In this document: one piece after another, positions 53,846-63,100 of the stretch
Position numbering within the stretch: position 1 is the first letter of the stretch
Layout: the number at the start of each line of letters is the position of its first letter
Origin: Agromyces sp. Leaf222
GTDB lineage: Bacteria; Actinomycetota; Actinomycetes; Actinomycetales; Microbacteriaceae
NCBI RefSeq assembly: GCF_001421565.1
Contig: NZ_LMKQ01000002.1
Span: 248,001-312,000 of the forward strand
Length of the DNA: 64,000 bases
Reading direction: 5' to 3'
Notes under the pieces: generated by a model
Databases searched by the model: none
What the model was told of the DNA's origin: nothing
The model's input: only the letters and a program-made list of their open reading frames with translations
Translations under genes and position numbers: made by a program

Positions 53846-53929
53846 CGACACGCTGGTGAGGTCCGCCGAGTGGTCACGTTCTGCTGCTCTGGGCCGGCAC
53901 GAGACAGCAGATCCTGACCGCTCGGCGGC
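53846..53929. repeat. dispersed palindromic element, copy 2
   Basis: Same length as and ungapped against 44071-44154. Outer stem CCGAGTGGTCA/TGACCGCTCGG; 60-base palindrome at 53866-53925. It sits between convergent genes and could terminate both. Confidence 0.75.
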
Positions 53930-53993
53930 GCGGCGCGGCGCGGCGGGATGCCCGCGGCGCGGCGGGATGCCCGCGGCGCACCTGGCGCGGCCC

Positions 53994-54410
53994 TCAGTCC
54001 TCCGAGATCTCCGCCACCGTCTCGGCGGTCTCGGTCGCCGAGAGCGAGAGGGCGATGTCGGCCTGGCTGATGATGCCGACGAGGTCGTGCCCGTCGATCA
54101 CCGGAAGGCGGCGCACCTGGTGCTGCTGCATCGTCTCCAGCGCCTCGCGGATGTCGTCGTCGGCGCCGATCGTCACGGGCTTGCCCTCGCCGAGGCTTCC
54201 GGCGGTCACGGTGGCGGGGTCGCCGCCGTCGGCGAGGCACTTCACCACGATGTCGCGGTCGGTGAGCATGCCCTTCAGCCGGTCGTCGTTGCCGCAGATG
54301 GGCAGCGCGCCGACGTCGAGGTCGCGCAGCATCCTGGCCGCCTCGACGAGCGTCTGATCCTCCTTCACGCAGGTCACGTCGGGGGTCATGAGGTCGCGTG
54401 CCAGGGTCAT
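53994..54410 (-). CDS. CBS domain pair protein
   Basis: 138 residues holding two tandem CBS motifs: MTPDVTCVKEDQTLVEAARMLRDLDVGALPI and PVTIGADDDIREALETMQQHQVRRLPVID. CBS pairs bind adenosyl nucleotides and sense energy or redox state. The ATG at 54410 has TTGGAG six bases upstream and is preferred to 54422. No effector domain is attached. Confidence 0.88.
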   Translation of the reverse strand: MTLARDLMTPDVTCVKEDQTLVEAARMLRDLDVGALPICGNDDRLKGMLTDRDIVVKCLADGGDPATVTAGSLGEGKPVTIGADDDIREALETMQQHQVRRLPVIDGHDLVGIISQADIALSLSATETAETVAEISED

Positions 54411-54726
54411 CCGGTGCTCCAATCATCGCGGGGGTATGCGCTGCATCGTAGGCACGCTCGCGTCCGGGCCGCCCGGGGGTTGACGTGGCGGCATCGAGCG
54501 GTGCGGATGCCGCGGGCGGACGCCTTCGCGTCAGGCAGACGTGCGCGGGTCAGGCCGTTCGCAGCGCATCCGGCCTGATCCGCGCGCGATCGCCTGAATC
54601 CGGGCACTCCTGCGTACCTTTTCGGGCAGGCCACTGGCCGCGAGCGGGCGGCGGCGCTACCTTCGACGTGCGCGGGGGACCGCCCGGTCCGAGCGCGGGG
54701 AAACGTCCGAGCGCGGGGGAGCGTCG
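54411..54726. other. intergenic region before zinc-ribbon protein gene
   Basis: TACCTT at 54617-54622 and again at 54659-54664 could be -10 elements for the downstream gene. No coding region or strong hairpin was recognised. Confidence 0.35.
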
Positions 54727-56940
54727 ATGGCGGTGCGGGTCTGCGAGGTGTGCGGGGAGGCCAACGAGCCGTCCGCACGCTTCTGCCGTGTCTGCGACGC
54801 GTACCTCGGATGGGACTCCGGCGCTGCGACCCTCGACGGCGAACCGCTCACCGGCACCATTCCGACGGTCATCGATCCGGCGGTCGCCGACGCCGACGCC
54901 GACGCCGCAGCCGCAGGCCCAGCCCCGACGCCGACCCCCGCTCCGACCGAGACGGCGCAGGGGACGGATGCCGGAGCCGCACCGGGTGCGACCACAGCCG
55001 CCAAGGCGGCGACCGCGGAGACCGCCACCGCGGAGACCGGAGCCGCGGCCACGACCCCGATCGCCGCGACCGGCGCCGCAGCAGGGGCGGCCGCCGCAAC
55101 ACAGCCGGGTGCGACGAAGCCCGTGCCGGAGGCATCCGCCCCCGGACCGTCGGCGCCGTCGTCGACGACGCAGCCGCACCCCGCGGCATCCGCTCGCATC
55201 GAGGCGCCGGAGGCGGTGCTCGACATCATCGAGGCGACGGTCGGCCCGGGTGCGCCGGTCACGGTCGTGCTGCGGCTCACGAACCCGTCGTCGATCGTCG
55301 ACGGCTACGCGATCGAGCCGGTCTCCCCGCCGCAGTGGCTCGAGTTCTCGCACGGGGACACGCACCTCATGCCCGACCAGGAGCTCGCGGTGCCGCTCGA
55401 GCTCGGACTGCGCGCCGACGTGCTCGTGCTCGCGCAGCGGGTCGCGCTGACGTTCCGGGTCTCCTCGCAGGCGGACCCCGACCGCAGCGTCGAGGTCGCG
55501 TTGCAGCTCACGGTGCCGCCGCTCGGTCCGAGCGCGACGCTCGAGGTGCGGCCGAGCCTCATCCGGCTCGAGGACCACGCCGCGGGCGAGTTCAGCGTGC
55601 GCCTCGACAACCGCGCGGCGAACTTCCCGCAGACGGTTCGCCTCACCGCCGCCGACGCGGAGGGTGTCGTGCGCTTCGCGTTCGCGCCCGACGTCGTCAC
55701 GGTGCCGCCCGGCCAAGTGGTCGAGCTCGAGGTGTCGTTCACGGCCCCGGAGCCCGAGCCGGGCCGCGAGCTCAGCCGCCAGATCACCGTGGAGGCGGGC
55801 AACGACGCCGGTCGCGCCGCCGTGCCGTTGACGCTCGTGCAGCGCACCGCGGCCGAGCCGGTGGACGCGCCCGTGCGCGTGCGCATCGAACCCAGCTCGC
55901 TGCGCGTCGACCGCGGCAACACCGCCGACTTCGACGTGCTCCTCGACCACCGGGGCGGGCACAAGCAGGTGACGCTGTCGCTCGCCGGGCGCGACCCAGG
56001 GCGCGCGATCGGCTTCGCGTTCAGCTCGGCGCAGGTGGTGCTCGAGCCCGGAGCGGTCGCGCACGTGCGCGGGCGGCTCGCGGCGCCGGCTCCTCCGCGC
56101 GGCGGCACCGTGCAGTATCCGTTCTCGGTCGTCGCCTCCGACGGCGTGCAGGATGTCGAGGCCGCCGCCACGGTCGAGCTCACGTCACCGCCCGAGCCGA
56201 TCCTCACCGCGGCGATCCGCCTCGATCCGCCGTCGCAGCTCGTCGTCAACGAACGCCAGGCGGTGTTCCAGGTGACCGTCGACAACCGTCGCGGCGTGGA
56301 TCCGCTCGGAGTCCGCCTCGAGGGCGCGTCGGAGGACGGCACGGCCCGACTCACGTTCACGCCAGCGGAGCTCGTCGTCCCGCCTGGTCAGGGGGTCGTG
56401 TCGCGGCTCGTCGTCGACGCCCCGCGGCCAGAACCGTCGGAGTCGGCGACCCGCCGGTTCCGCGTGATCGCGACCGACGGCGTGCACTCGATCGAGGCCG
56501 ACGCGGCGCTCACGCAGGCGAGCGCGGATCGGCGGCCCGTGACCAGTCGCATCCTCGTGACGATCGGCGGCCTGCTCGTGCTCATCGGGGCGTTCGCCGA
56601 GTGGTTCGCGAACTTCCCGCCGTTCCTGCCCTCGGTCGACCTCATCGGCGCGCTCGTGCGCGGCCAGCTGAACCTCGGCGACATCACGCTCTCGGAGCCG
56701 CCGATCCGCGTGTGGGTGATCCTGTTCGGCGCGCTCATGCTCCTCGGCATGATCGGCAAGTCGGGCAGGCTCACCCGGGTGAGCGCCGTGCTCATCGTGC
56801 TCGTGACGGTGGCCTGGCTGATCTTCCTCGCGGTCGCCGCGTTCGTGCCGCCGCTCGGGCTCGGGCTCTTCCTCATCTGGATCGGTTGCGTGCTCGGGTT
56901 CGTCGGCGGCATCCTCGCCCGGCCGCGGCCCGAGAACTGA
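54727..56940 (+). CDS. zinc-ribbon, Ig-repeat, four-helix membrane protein of unknown function
   Basis: 737 residues. An N-terminal zinc ribbon with C6xxC9...C20xxC23 is followed by an Ala/Thr/Pro linker (about 60-155). Four similar Ig-like beta-sandwich repeats come next (about 157-268, 270-380, 382-490, 492-600), each with a PGQ-V/PPGQ-type turn before strand G. Four membrane helices (about 615-735) end the protein. There is no signal peptide, so the ribbon and perhaps the Ig repeats are cytoplasmic unless exported through the C-terminal helices. GGGGGAG precedes the ATG by five bases. Function unknown. Confidence 0.8.
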   Translation: MAVRVCEVCGEANEPSARFCRVCDAYLGWDSGAATLDGEPLTGTIPTVIDPAVADADADAAAAGPAPTPTPAPTETAQGTDAGAAPGATTAAKAATAETATAETGAAATTPIAATGAAAGAAAATQPGATKPVPEASAPGPSAPSSTTQPHPAASARIEAPEAVLDIIEATVGPGAPVTVVLRLTNPSSIVDGYAIEPVSPPQWLEFSHGDTHLMPDQELAVPLELGLRADVLVLAQRVALTFRVSSQADPDRSVEVALQLTVPPLGPSATLEVRPSLIRLEDHAAGEFSVRLDNRAANFPQTVRLTAADAEGVVRFAFAPDVVTVPPGQVVELEVSFTAPEPEPGRELSRQITVEAGNDAGRAAVPLTLVQRTAAEPVDAPVRVRIEPSSLRVDRGNTADFDVLLDHRGGHKQVTLSLAGRDPGRAIGFAFSSAQVVLEPGAVAHVRGRLAAPAPPRGGTVQYPFSVVASDGVQDVEAAATVELTSPPEPILTAAIRLDPPSQLVVNERQAVFQVTVDNRRGVDPLGVRLEGASEDGTARLTFTPAELVVPPGQGVVSRLVVDAPRPEPSESATRRFRVIATDGVHSIEADAALTQASADRRPVTSRILVTIGGLLVLIGAFAEWFANFPPFLPSVDLIGALVRGQLNLGDITLSEPPIRVWVILFGALMLLGMIGKSGRLTRVSAVLIVLVTVAWLIFLAVAAFVPPLGLGLFLIWIGCVLGFVGGILARPRPEN

Positions 56941-56960
56941 CCCGGCGCGACATCCGCAGC

Positions 56961-57407
56961 TCAGCCGCGACGCCGTGCGCGGTCGGGCGCGGTGCTCCAG
57001 AGCGCCCACGCGACGAGCACGGGCTGCAGGAACAGGCGGATGAACCGCGCCCGATCGGTGCGCATGAGCGGCGCCGGGCGTCCGGTGCGCCACTGGTGCA
57101 CGTTGCCGGGGAACACGGCGACGAAGAACGCCGCGATCATCGCGCCGATGCGACGGCGCTCGCGCGGCAGGGCGACGACGGCGACGCCGAGCAGCACCTC
57201 GGCGGCACCCGACGCGACGACCACGCCGTCCTTGTCGATCGGCGCGACCTGCTCGACCCAGTCGGGCACCACGATGCGGTAGCCCCTGCGGGCCCAGAAC
57301 AGGTGCGAGAGTCCCGCGAAGACGAGCAGGCCGGCGAGCAGCCACCTGGCGATCGAGCGGATGACGGTGAGCGGCCGGGTCGGGCGGTGGTTCGGGCGTC
57401 GGCGCAT
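56961..57407 (-). CDS. DoxX family membrane protein
   Basis: 148 residues, four predicted membrane helices. LLAGLLVFAGLSHLFWARRGYR and ASGAAEVLLGVAVVALP are DoxX-like. Family roles range from quinone-linked oxidoreductase subunits to redox stress. GACACT lies six bases before the ATG at 57407 and no ribosome binding site is seen, a weaker leaderless candidate. Confidence 0.72.
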   Translation of the reverse strand: MRRRPNHRPTRPLTVIRSIARWLLAGLLVFAGLSHLFWARRGYRIVVPDWVEQVAPIDKDGVVVASGAAEVLLGVAVVALPRERRRIGAMIAAFFVAVFPGNVHQWRTGRPAPLMRTDRARFIRLFLQPVLVAWALWSTAPDRARRRG

Positions 57408-57501
57408 CGACCCAGTGTCGCACCGCGGCATCCGGGGAACCGATCTTTCGTGGATGTCGACGAACGGGTCGATTCACGGCCTCGGCGTTCGTCGTGGGGA
57501 T

Positions 57502-57957
57502 ATGACGAAGCACACCGACCTGCCGCCCGACCTCGCCCGCGAGCACCGCATCGACGTCGCGGAGATCAGCTGGATCGCGTCCAAGCGCGCCGCGGCGATG
57601 CGCGCGAGGGACGCCGACTGGCTCGCCGCCCGATACGTGCCGGGCGCGCCCGTGATCGGCACGACCCCGCCCGTCACGCGGATCGCCGACGCGAGCCGCG
57701 ACGCCGTGCGCATCTGGGAGTGGTTCGAGCTGCTGCAGGGCCGCATCCGCTGGTCGGCGCGCATCGAGGCGGTGGAGCTCGCCGGCGACCGGGCGACGTG
57801 CCGCACGATCGAACGCGTGTCGTACCGCGTGCTCAGGGGGCGGCGCGTGCACCTGACCCTCGAGACCACGATCGGGCTGCGCCGCGACGCGGACCGCTGG
57901 CGCATCACCTCCGAGTTCGCCGTCGAGGTGAGCGGTCGGCGTGACCGGTCTGCGTGA
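57502..57957 (+). CDS. NTF2/SnoaL-like domain protein
   Basis: 151 residues. Cone-shaped NTF2-like fold suggested by IASKRAAAMRARDADWLAARYVPGAPVIGT, IWEWFELLQGRIRWSARIEAVEL and a terminal WRITSEFAVEV strand. Such domains bind or transform small molecules; no catalytic residues can be assigned. GTGGGGA immediately upstream of the ATG is close for a ribosome binding site, so the start is uncertain. Confidence 0.6.
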   Translation: MTKHTDLPPDLAREHRIDVAEISWIASKRAAAMRARDADWLAARYVPGAPVIGTTPPVTRIADASRDAVRIWEWFELLQGRIRWSARIEAVELAGDRATCRTIERVSYRVLRGRRVHLTLETTIGLRRDADRWRITSEFAVEVSGRRDRSA

Positions 57958-58011
57958 CTGATCGGCGTGACCGGTGCGCCTAGGCTGGGCCTCTCACCCC
58001 CAGGAGGCAGC

Positions 58012-58854
58012 GTGGCGCAGAAGGTCATCGTCATCACCGGCGCAAGCGACGGCATCGGGCGCGCCGCGGCCCGCAGGCTCAGTGCAGACGGCCACCACGT
58101 CGTGCTCGTCGGGCGCTCGCCGCAGAAGACGCAGGCGCTCGCCGACGAACTCGGCGCCCCGCACCACCTCGTCGACTTCGCCGACCTGGCCTCGGTGCGC
58201 GAGCTCGCCGCAGACCTCGCGACGCGGCATCCGCACATCGACGTGCTCGCGAACAACGCCGGCGGCGTGTTCGGCAAGGAGCGCACCGTGACCCGCGACG
58301 GGCACGAGACGACGTTCCAGGTGAACTACCTCGCACCGTTCCTGCTCACGCAGGAGCTCATGCCGACGCTCGTCGCCTCGCGGGCCACGGTCGTCAACAC
58401 CTCGAGCCTCGCCAACCGGCTGTTCGCGCGGTTCGACATCGACGACCTCGAGTCCGAGCGCCGCTATCGGCCGGTGCGCGCCTACGGCAACGCGAAGCTG
58501 GCCCAGATCCTCTTCACGAAGGAGCTCGAGCGGCGCCACGGCGACGAGGGCGTGACGTCGACGGCGTTCCATCCGGGCGCGATCGCCACGAACTTCTCGG
58601 CCGAGCACGGCTCCGGCATGTCGGGGCTGTACCGCTGGCGGCTGCGCGACCTCGTGCTCGCCTCGCCCGAGCAGGGCGCCGAGACGCTCGTGCACCTCGC
58701 CGAGGGCGAGCCCGGCGTCGACTACCCGACGGGCCGCTACTTCGCGAAGTCGAAGCCCGCGCGGGCGAGCCGTCGCGCCGACGACGCCGACCTCGCCCGC
58801 GAGCTGTGGGATCGCTCGCTGGCGATGCTCGACGAGGTGCCCGCCGGGTCCTGA
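58012..58854 (+). CDS. short-chain dehydrogenase/reductase
   Basis: 280 residues, GTG start with AGGAGG five bases upstream. TGASDGIG nucleotide motif, ANNAGG, catalytic YGNAK (Tyr/Lys) preceded by NTSS. It belongs to the same broad retinol-dehydrogenase-like class as the gene at 21419 but is not closely similar. Substrate unknown. Confidence 0.85.
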   Translation: MAQKVIVITGASDGIGRAAARRLSADGHHVVLVGRSPQKTQALADELGAPHHLVDFADLASVRELAADLATRHPHIDVLANNAGGVFGKERTVTRDGHETTFQVNYLAPFLLTQELMPTLVASRATVVNTSSLANRLFARFDIDDLESERRYRPVRAYGNAKLAQILFTKELERRHGDEGVTSTAFHPGAIATNFSAEHGSGMSGLYRWRLRDLVLASPEQGAETLVHLAEGEPGVDYPTGRYFAKSKPARASRRADDADLARELWDRSLAMLDEVPAGS

Positions 58855-58889
58855 CCGGAGCCGACCATGGGGATCGACTCGCGGCGCGC

Positions 58890-59273
58890 TCAGGCGGCGA
58901 GCACGTCGCCGACGCCCGGCACCTCGGCGAGGCTGAAGTACACCGGCAGGTCGCGCGAGCGGGCGATGGCGACGTCCTGGTCGGCGCCGCGGGATTCGCC
59001 CGGCAGGCGCAGCACGGCGTCGCAGCGCTGCAGCAGGCGTTCGGCGGTCGGGTACATGACCTGCTCGGCGAGCGGGTCGGTCGGCCCGCTGGCGCCGGCG
59101 CTCGCGAGCACGGGCAGCGCGACCCACTCGCCGATCATCGGCACGTGGCCGGCCTGGAAGAGCGGCCAGGCGGCTGCTTCGAGGCGTTCGAGGTTCTGCT
59201 GCATGAGGGCGGGGTCGCCGCCGGTGCCCGAGGCGTAGGGGCCGGCGATCAGGATCATCATCGAAGTGGTCAT
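58890..59273 (-). CDS. DUF4406 family protein
   Basis: 127 residues. ILIAGPYASGTGGDP, then NLERLEAAAWPLFQAGHVPMIGEW, is the signature of DUF4406, a nucleoside 2-deoxyribosyltransferase-like fold. RCDAVLRLPGESRGADQDVAIA fits the rest of that fold. Enzymatic activity has not been shown for many members. Divergent from a DeoR regulator, sharing a palindrome that overlaps its promoter. Confidence 0.8.
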   Translation of the reverse strand: MTTSMMILIAGPYASGTGGDPALMQQNLERLEAAAWPLFQAGHVPMIGEWVALPVLASAGASGPTDPLAEQVMYPTAERLLQRCDAVLRLPGESRGADQDVAIARSRDLPVYFSLAEVPGVGDVLAA

Positions 59274-59274
59274 G

Positions 59275-59294
59275 TTCTGCAGGATAGTGCAGAA
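59275..59294. promoter_or_regulatory. operator-promoter between DUF4406 and deoR-type genes
   Basis: TTCTGCA-GGATAG-TGCAGAA, perfect seven-base arms. On the minus strand TATCCT (59281-59286) lies inside it, seven bases before the DUF4406 ATG, so a protein bound here would block that leaderless promoter. Confidence 0.65.
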
Positions 59295-59329
59295 TGTGTA
59301 GAAACGTGCAACAACGTGAAGGAGTGCGA

Positions 59330-60115
59330 ATGCTGACGGCGACTCGACGGGAGCTCCTGCTCGACCGACTCGACCGCGACCGGCGCATCGTCGCCAAGGA
59401 GATCGCGCTCGAACTCGGCCTCTCCGAAGACAGCATCCGCCGCGACCTGCGCGAACTCGCCGCCGAGGGCCTGCTCACGCGCGTCTACGGCGGAGCGGTT
59501 CCGGGATCGCCGGCCGTCGCCGACTACGCCGCACGCACCGCGATCGCCTCCGGCAGCAAGGGCCGGGTCGCCGCGGCCGCCGCCGCGCTGGTGCAGCCCG
59601 GTTGCACGGTGATCCTCGACGGCGGCACGACGAACCTCGCGGTGGTCGAGCACCTCTCGCGCTCGCTGCAATGCACGATCGTCACGCACAGCCCGACGAT
59701 CGCGGTCGCGCTGCTCGAGCACGCCGCAGAGGTGATCCTGATCGGCGGGCGCCTCTTCAAGCACTCCGCGGTCGCGTCGGGCTCCGCGGCCGTCGAGGCG
59801 GCCAACCGCATCAACGCCGACCTCTTCCTCCTCGGCGTCACGGGCATCAACCCGACGACCGGGCTCACGACCGGCGACGCCGACGAGGCCGCGATGAAGC
59901 GCGTGCTCGTCTCGCGGGCGGCCGAGACCTACGCGCTGGGCAGCGCCGAGAAGGTGGGCGCCGCCTCCGCGTTCCAGGTGCTGCCGCTCGACGCGGTCAC
60001 CGGACTCGTGCTCGACGCCGAGGCCGACGCGACCTCGCTCGCGCGACTGCGAGAGACCGGGGTGCGCATCGTCGAGGCCGCCGCGGGCGCGGACACGGGC
60101 GCACGCGCGGGCTGA
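59330..60115 (+). CDS. DeoR family transcriptional regulator
   Basis: 261 residues. The DeoR HTH (LLLDRLDRDRRIVAKEIALELGLSEDSIRRDLRELAAEGLLTRVYGGA) is followed by the sugar-phosphate-sensing DeoRC domain with LDGGTTNLAVVEHL, THSPTIAVALLE and the GVTGINPTTGLTTGDADEAAMKR block. AAGGAG lies six bases before the ATG at 59330. Likely controls the divergent DUF4406 gene through the palindrome between them. Confidence 0.92.
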   Translation: MLTATRRELLLDRLDRDRRIVAKEIALELGLSEDSIRRDLRELAAEGLLTRVYGGAVPGSPAVADYAARTAIASGSKGRVAAAAAALVQPGCTVILDGGTTNLAVVEHLSRSLQCTIVTHSPTIAVALLEHAAEVILIGGRLFKHSAVASGSAAVEAANRINADLFLLGVTGINPTTGLTTGDADEAAMKRVLVSRAAETYALGSAEKVGAASAFQVLPLDAVTGLVLDAEADATSLARLRETGVRIVEAAAGADTGARAG

Positions 60116-60165
60116 GCGAACCGGCCGGCGGCCGGCGGGTCGGCGGTCCGTGCGAGCATGAGGGG

Positions 60166-63100
60166 GTGACCGACACGCCTCCGCCCGCGACCGGCGCAGC
60201 GGACTGGCGATCGGCCCTCGCCCCGCTCGCCGCACCGACGGGGTCGAGCGGCCGTGACGGCGCACGCTCGCGTCCGGGCTCCGAGTCCGATCCGTCAGGT
60301 CGGTCGGCGCCGTCGAAGCGCCTCGGTCTGCAGTTCGAGCTGCGCCGCAAGGTCACGAGGCGCAGCGGCCAGTGGCAGGGTCCGCGTGACGAACCGGCCA
60401 AGCGCGCGGCATCCGTCGACCGACTCGCGGTTCGACCCGTGACGCAGGGCGCGCGCGGTGCGTGGATCAAGTCGGGTCTCACCTGGCAGAACATCGCCTA
60501 CCAGGGCGAGGCCGGCGGGTTCGATCCCGCGCAGGCGCGTTGGTTCGCGCAGTTCGCGCTGCTGAAGGGCAGCTCGCCGAGCGTCTACACGACCTACGGG
60601 TCCGAATGGGTCACGCTCGACGAGTTCGAGAGCCCGCTGCTCTGGGCGCTGTTCGCCGAGGCCGGCCGACTGGGCGTCGCCCTGGTCGGGTCGGATGCCA
60701 CGCCCGACGTCGTCGTGCACGGCTCGGCCGCCATCGCGCTCGACGCGCACGAGGGCGACGGCGAGGGCGACGGCGACGGCGCGCTCACCCTCGCACCCGA
60801 GCTCGCGTTCGACGACGTGCCGGGAACGCTCGCGAACGCCCGCGGCATCGGCACGCACGGGGTCTACCGGTACGACTTCGACGAGGGTCGCATCGAGCTG
60901 GGCGGCTTCGCCGAGCCGGTCGGCGACGCCGCGCGGGCGCTGCTCGAGAACCCAGACGCCCCGGTCGTCCGGGTGCCGGCCGTCGACCTGCCCGAGTTCC
61001 TGCGACGCCACCTGCCCGCGCTCGCCCGCTCGATCGCGGTGACGAGCCGCGACGGGTCGTTCACGCCGCCGCCGCCCGTGCCCGCCGAACTCGTGCTCGA
61101 CCTGCGGTTCGAGCCGCACGACGTGCTTCGCCTGGCCTGGCACTGGCATCACGCCGACGGACGGGTCACGTCGGTCGGGGCGCCCGCGGGCGTCGACAGC
61201 AGCGCGGCCGTCGCCGCCTCGATCGCGGTGGCGGCCGACGACCCCGACCTCGACGACGACCTGCTCGCACGGGTCGCCGACGTGCTCGGCTGGGTTCCGC
61301 TCGACACCGTGCTGCTGCGCGGCGTCGACGCCGCCGAGTTCTGCGCGGAGCGCCTGCCCCAGCTCGAGGCGCTCGCCGAGCGGCATCCGCTGCGGCTCGA
61401 GGTCGAGGGCGAGCGCCCCGACTACCGCCTGCTCACCGAGCCGCCGAAGGTGCGCGTCACGACGGTCGAGTCGCGCAAGACCGACTGGTTCGACCTCGGC
61501 GTCGTCATCACGATCGACGGGCGCATGGTGCCGTTCATGCCGCTCTTCCGCGCGCTCGCGAAGGGCCAGCGTCGCCTGATGCTCGTCGACAAGACCTACC
61601 TGATGCTGAACCAACCGGTCTTCGACCCGCTGCGCGACCTCATCGAGGAGGCCGGCACGCTCGCCGAATGGGAGACCGGCCTGCGCATCCACGCGAGCCG
61701 CACGAGCCTCTGGGCTGACTTCGAAGACCTCGCCGACGTCGCGGAGCCTGCGGTCTCATGGCGTCGCACCGTCGAGGGGCTCGAGCACGGGCGCGTCGAG
61801 CAGCTGGCCGAACCCGAGGGGCTCGCGCTGCCGCTGCGCCCCTACCAACTCGCCGGATTCCGCTGGCTCGCCTACCTCTGGGCGAACCGCCTCGGCGGCA
61901 TCCTCGCCGACGACATGGGCCTCGGCAAGACGGCACAGGCGCTCGCGCTCATGGTGCACGCCGTCGAGCGCGGTGCGTCCGCGCCGTTCCTCGTCGTCGC
62001 ACCCACGTCGGTCGCGTCGAACTGGGCCCGCGAGGCGGCACGCTTCACGCCCGGCCTGCGCGTGGCATCCGTCACCTCAACGCAGGCGAAGCGTCGGGGC
62101 AGCATCGCGGATGCCGCGGCCGACGCGGACCTCGTCATCACCACGTACGCCGTGCTGCGCCTCGAGGCCGAGGCGTTCGGCGCGCTCGAGTGGGGCGGGC
62201 TCGTGCTCGACGAGGCGCAATTCGTGAAGAACGCGACGACGAAGGTGCACGCGGCGGCCCGCGGCATCCGTGCGCCGTTCCGCCTCGCCGTCACCGGCAC
62301 CCCCATCGAGAACGACCTCGGCGAGCTGTGGGCGATCCTGCAGATCGTCGCGCCGGGCCTGTTCCCGTCGCGCCGGTCGTTCGACGAGCAGTACCGGCGG
62401 CCGATCGAGCTCGACCGAAACCTCGTGCGGCGCGATCGGCTGCGCCGCCGCATCCGGCCGCTCATGCTGCGTCGCACGAAAGACGACGTCGCGCCCGAGC
62501 TGCCGGCGAAGCAGGAGCAGGTGCTCGAGGTGACGCTCGCGCCGACCCACCGCCGGCTCTACGACACGATGCTGCAGCGAGAGCGGCAGAAACTGCTCGG
62601 CCTCATCGACGACCTCGACCGCAACCGGTTCATCGTCTACCGGTCGCTCACGCTGCTGCGCATGCTCGCGCTCGACGCGACGCTCATCGACGACGACGCA
62701 TACGCGCATGTGCCCTCCGCCAAGCTCGACGCCCTGTTCGAGCAGCTCGACGACGTGCTCGCCGAGGGGCACAAGGCTCTCGTGTTCAGCCAGTTCACGT
62801 CGTTCCTCGGGCGGGCCAGGTCGCGGCTCGATGCGGCGGGCGTGCCGTACGCCTACCTCGACGGGTCGACCCCGGTGCGTCGCCGCGACGCCGAGATCGC
62901 GCGATTCCGCGACGGCGAGGCATCCGTGTTCCTGATCAGCCTGAAGGCCGGCGGGTTCGGCCTGAACCTCACCGAGGCCGACTACGTGTTCCTGCTCGAC
63001 CCGTGGTGGAACCCCGCGAGCGAGGCGCAGGCCGTCGACCGTGCGCACCGCATCGGGCAGACGAAGCAGGTGATGGTCTACCGGCTCGTCGCCGCCGACA

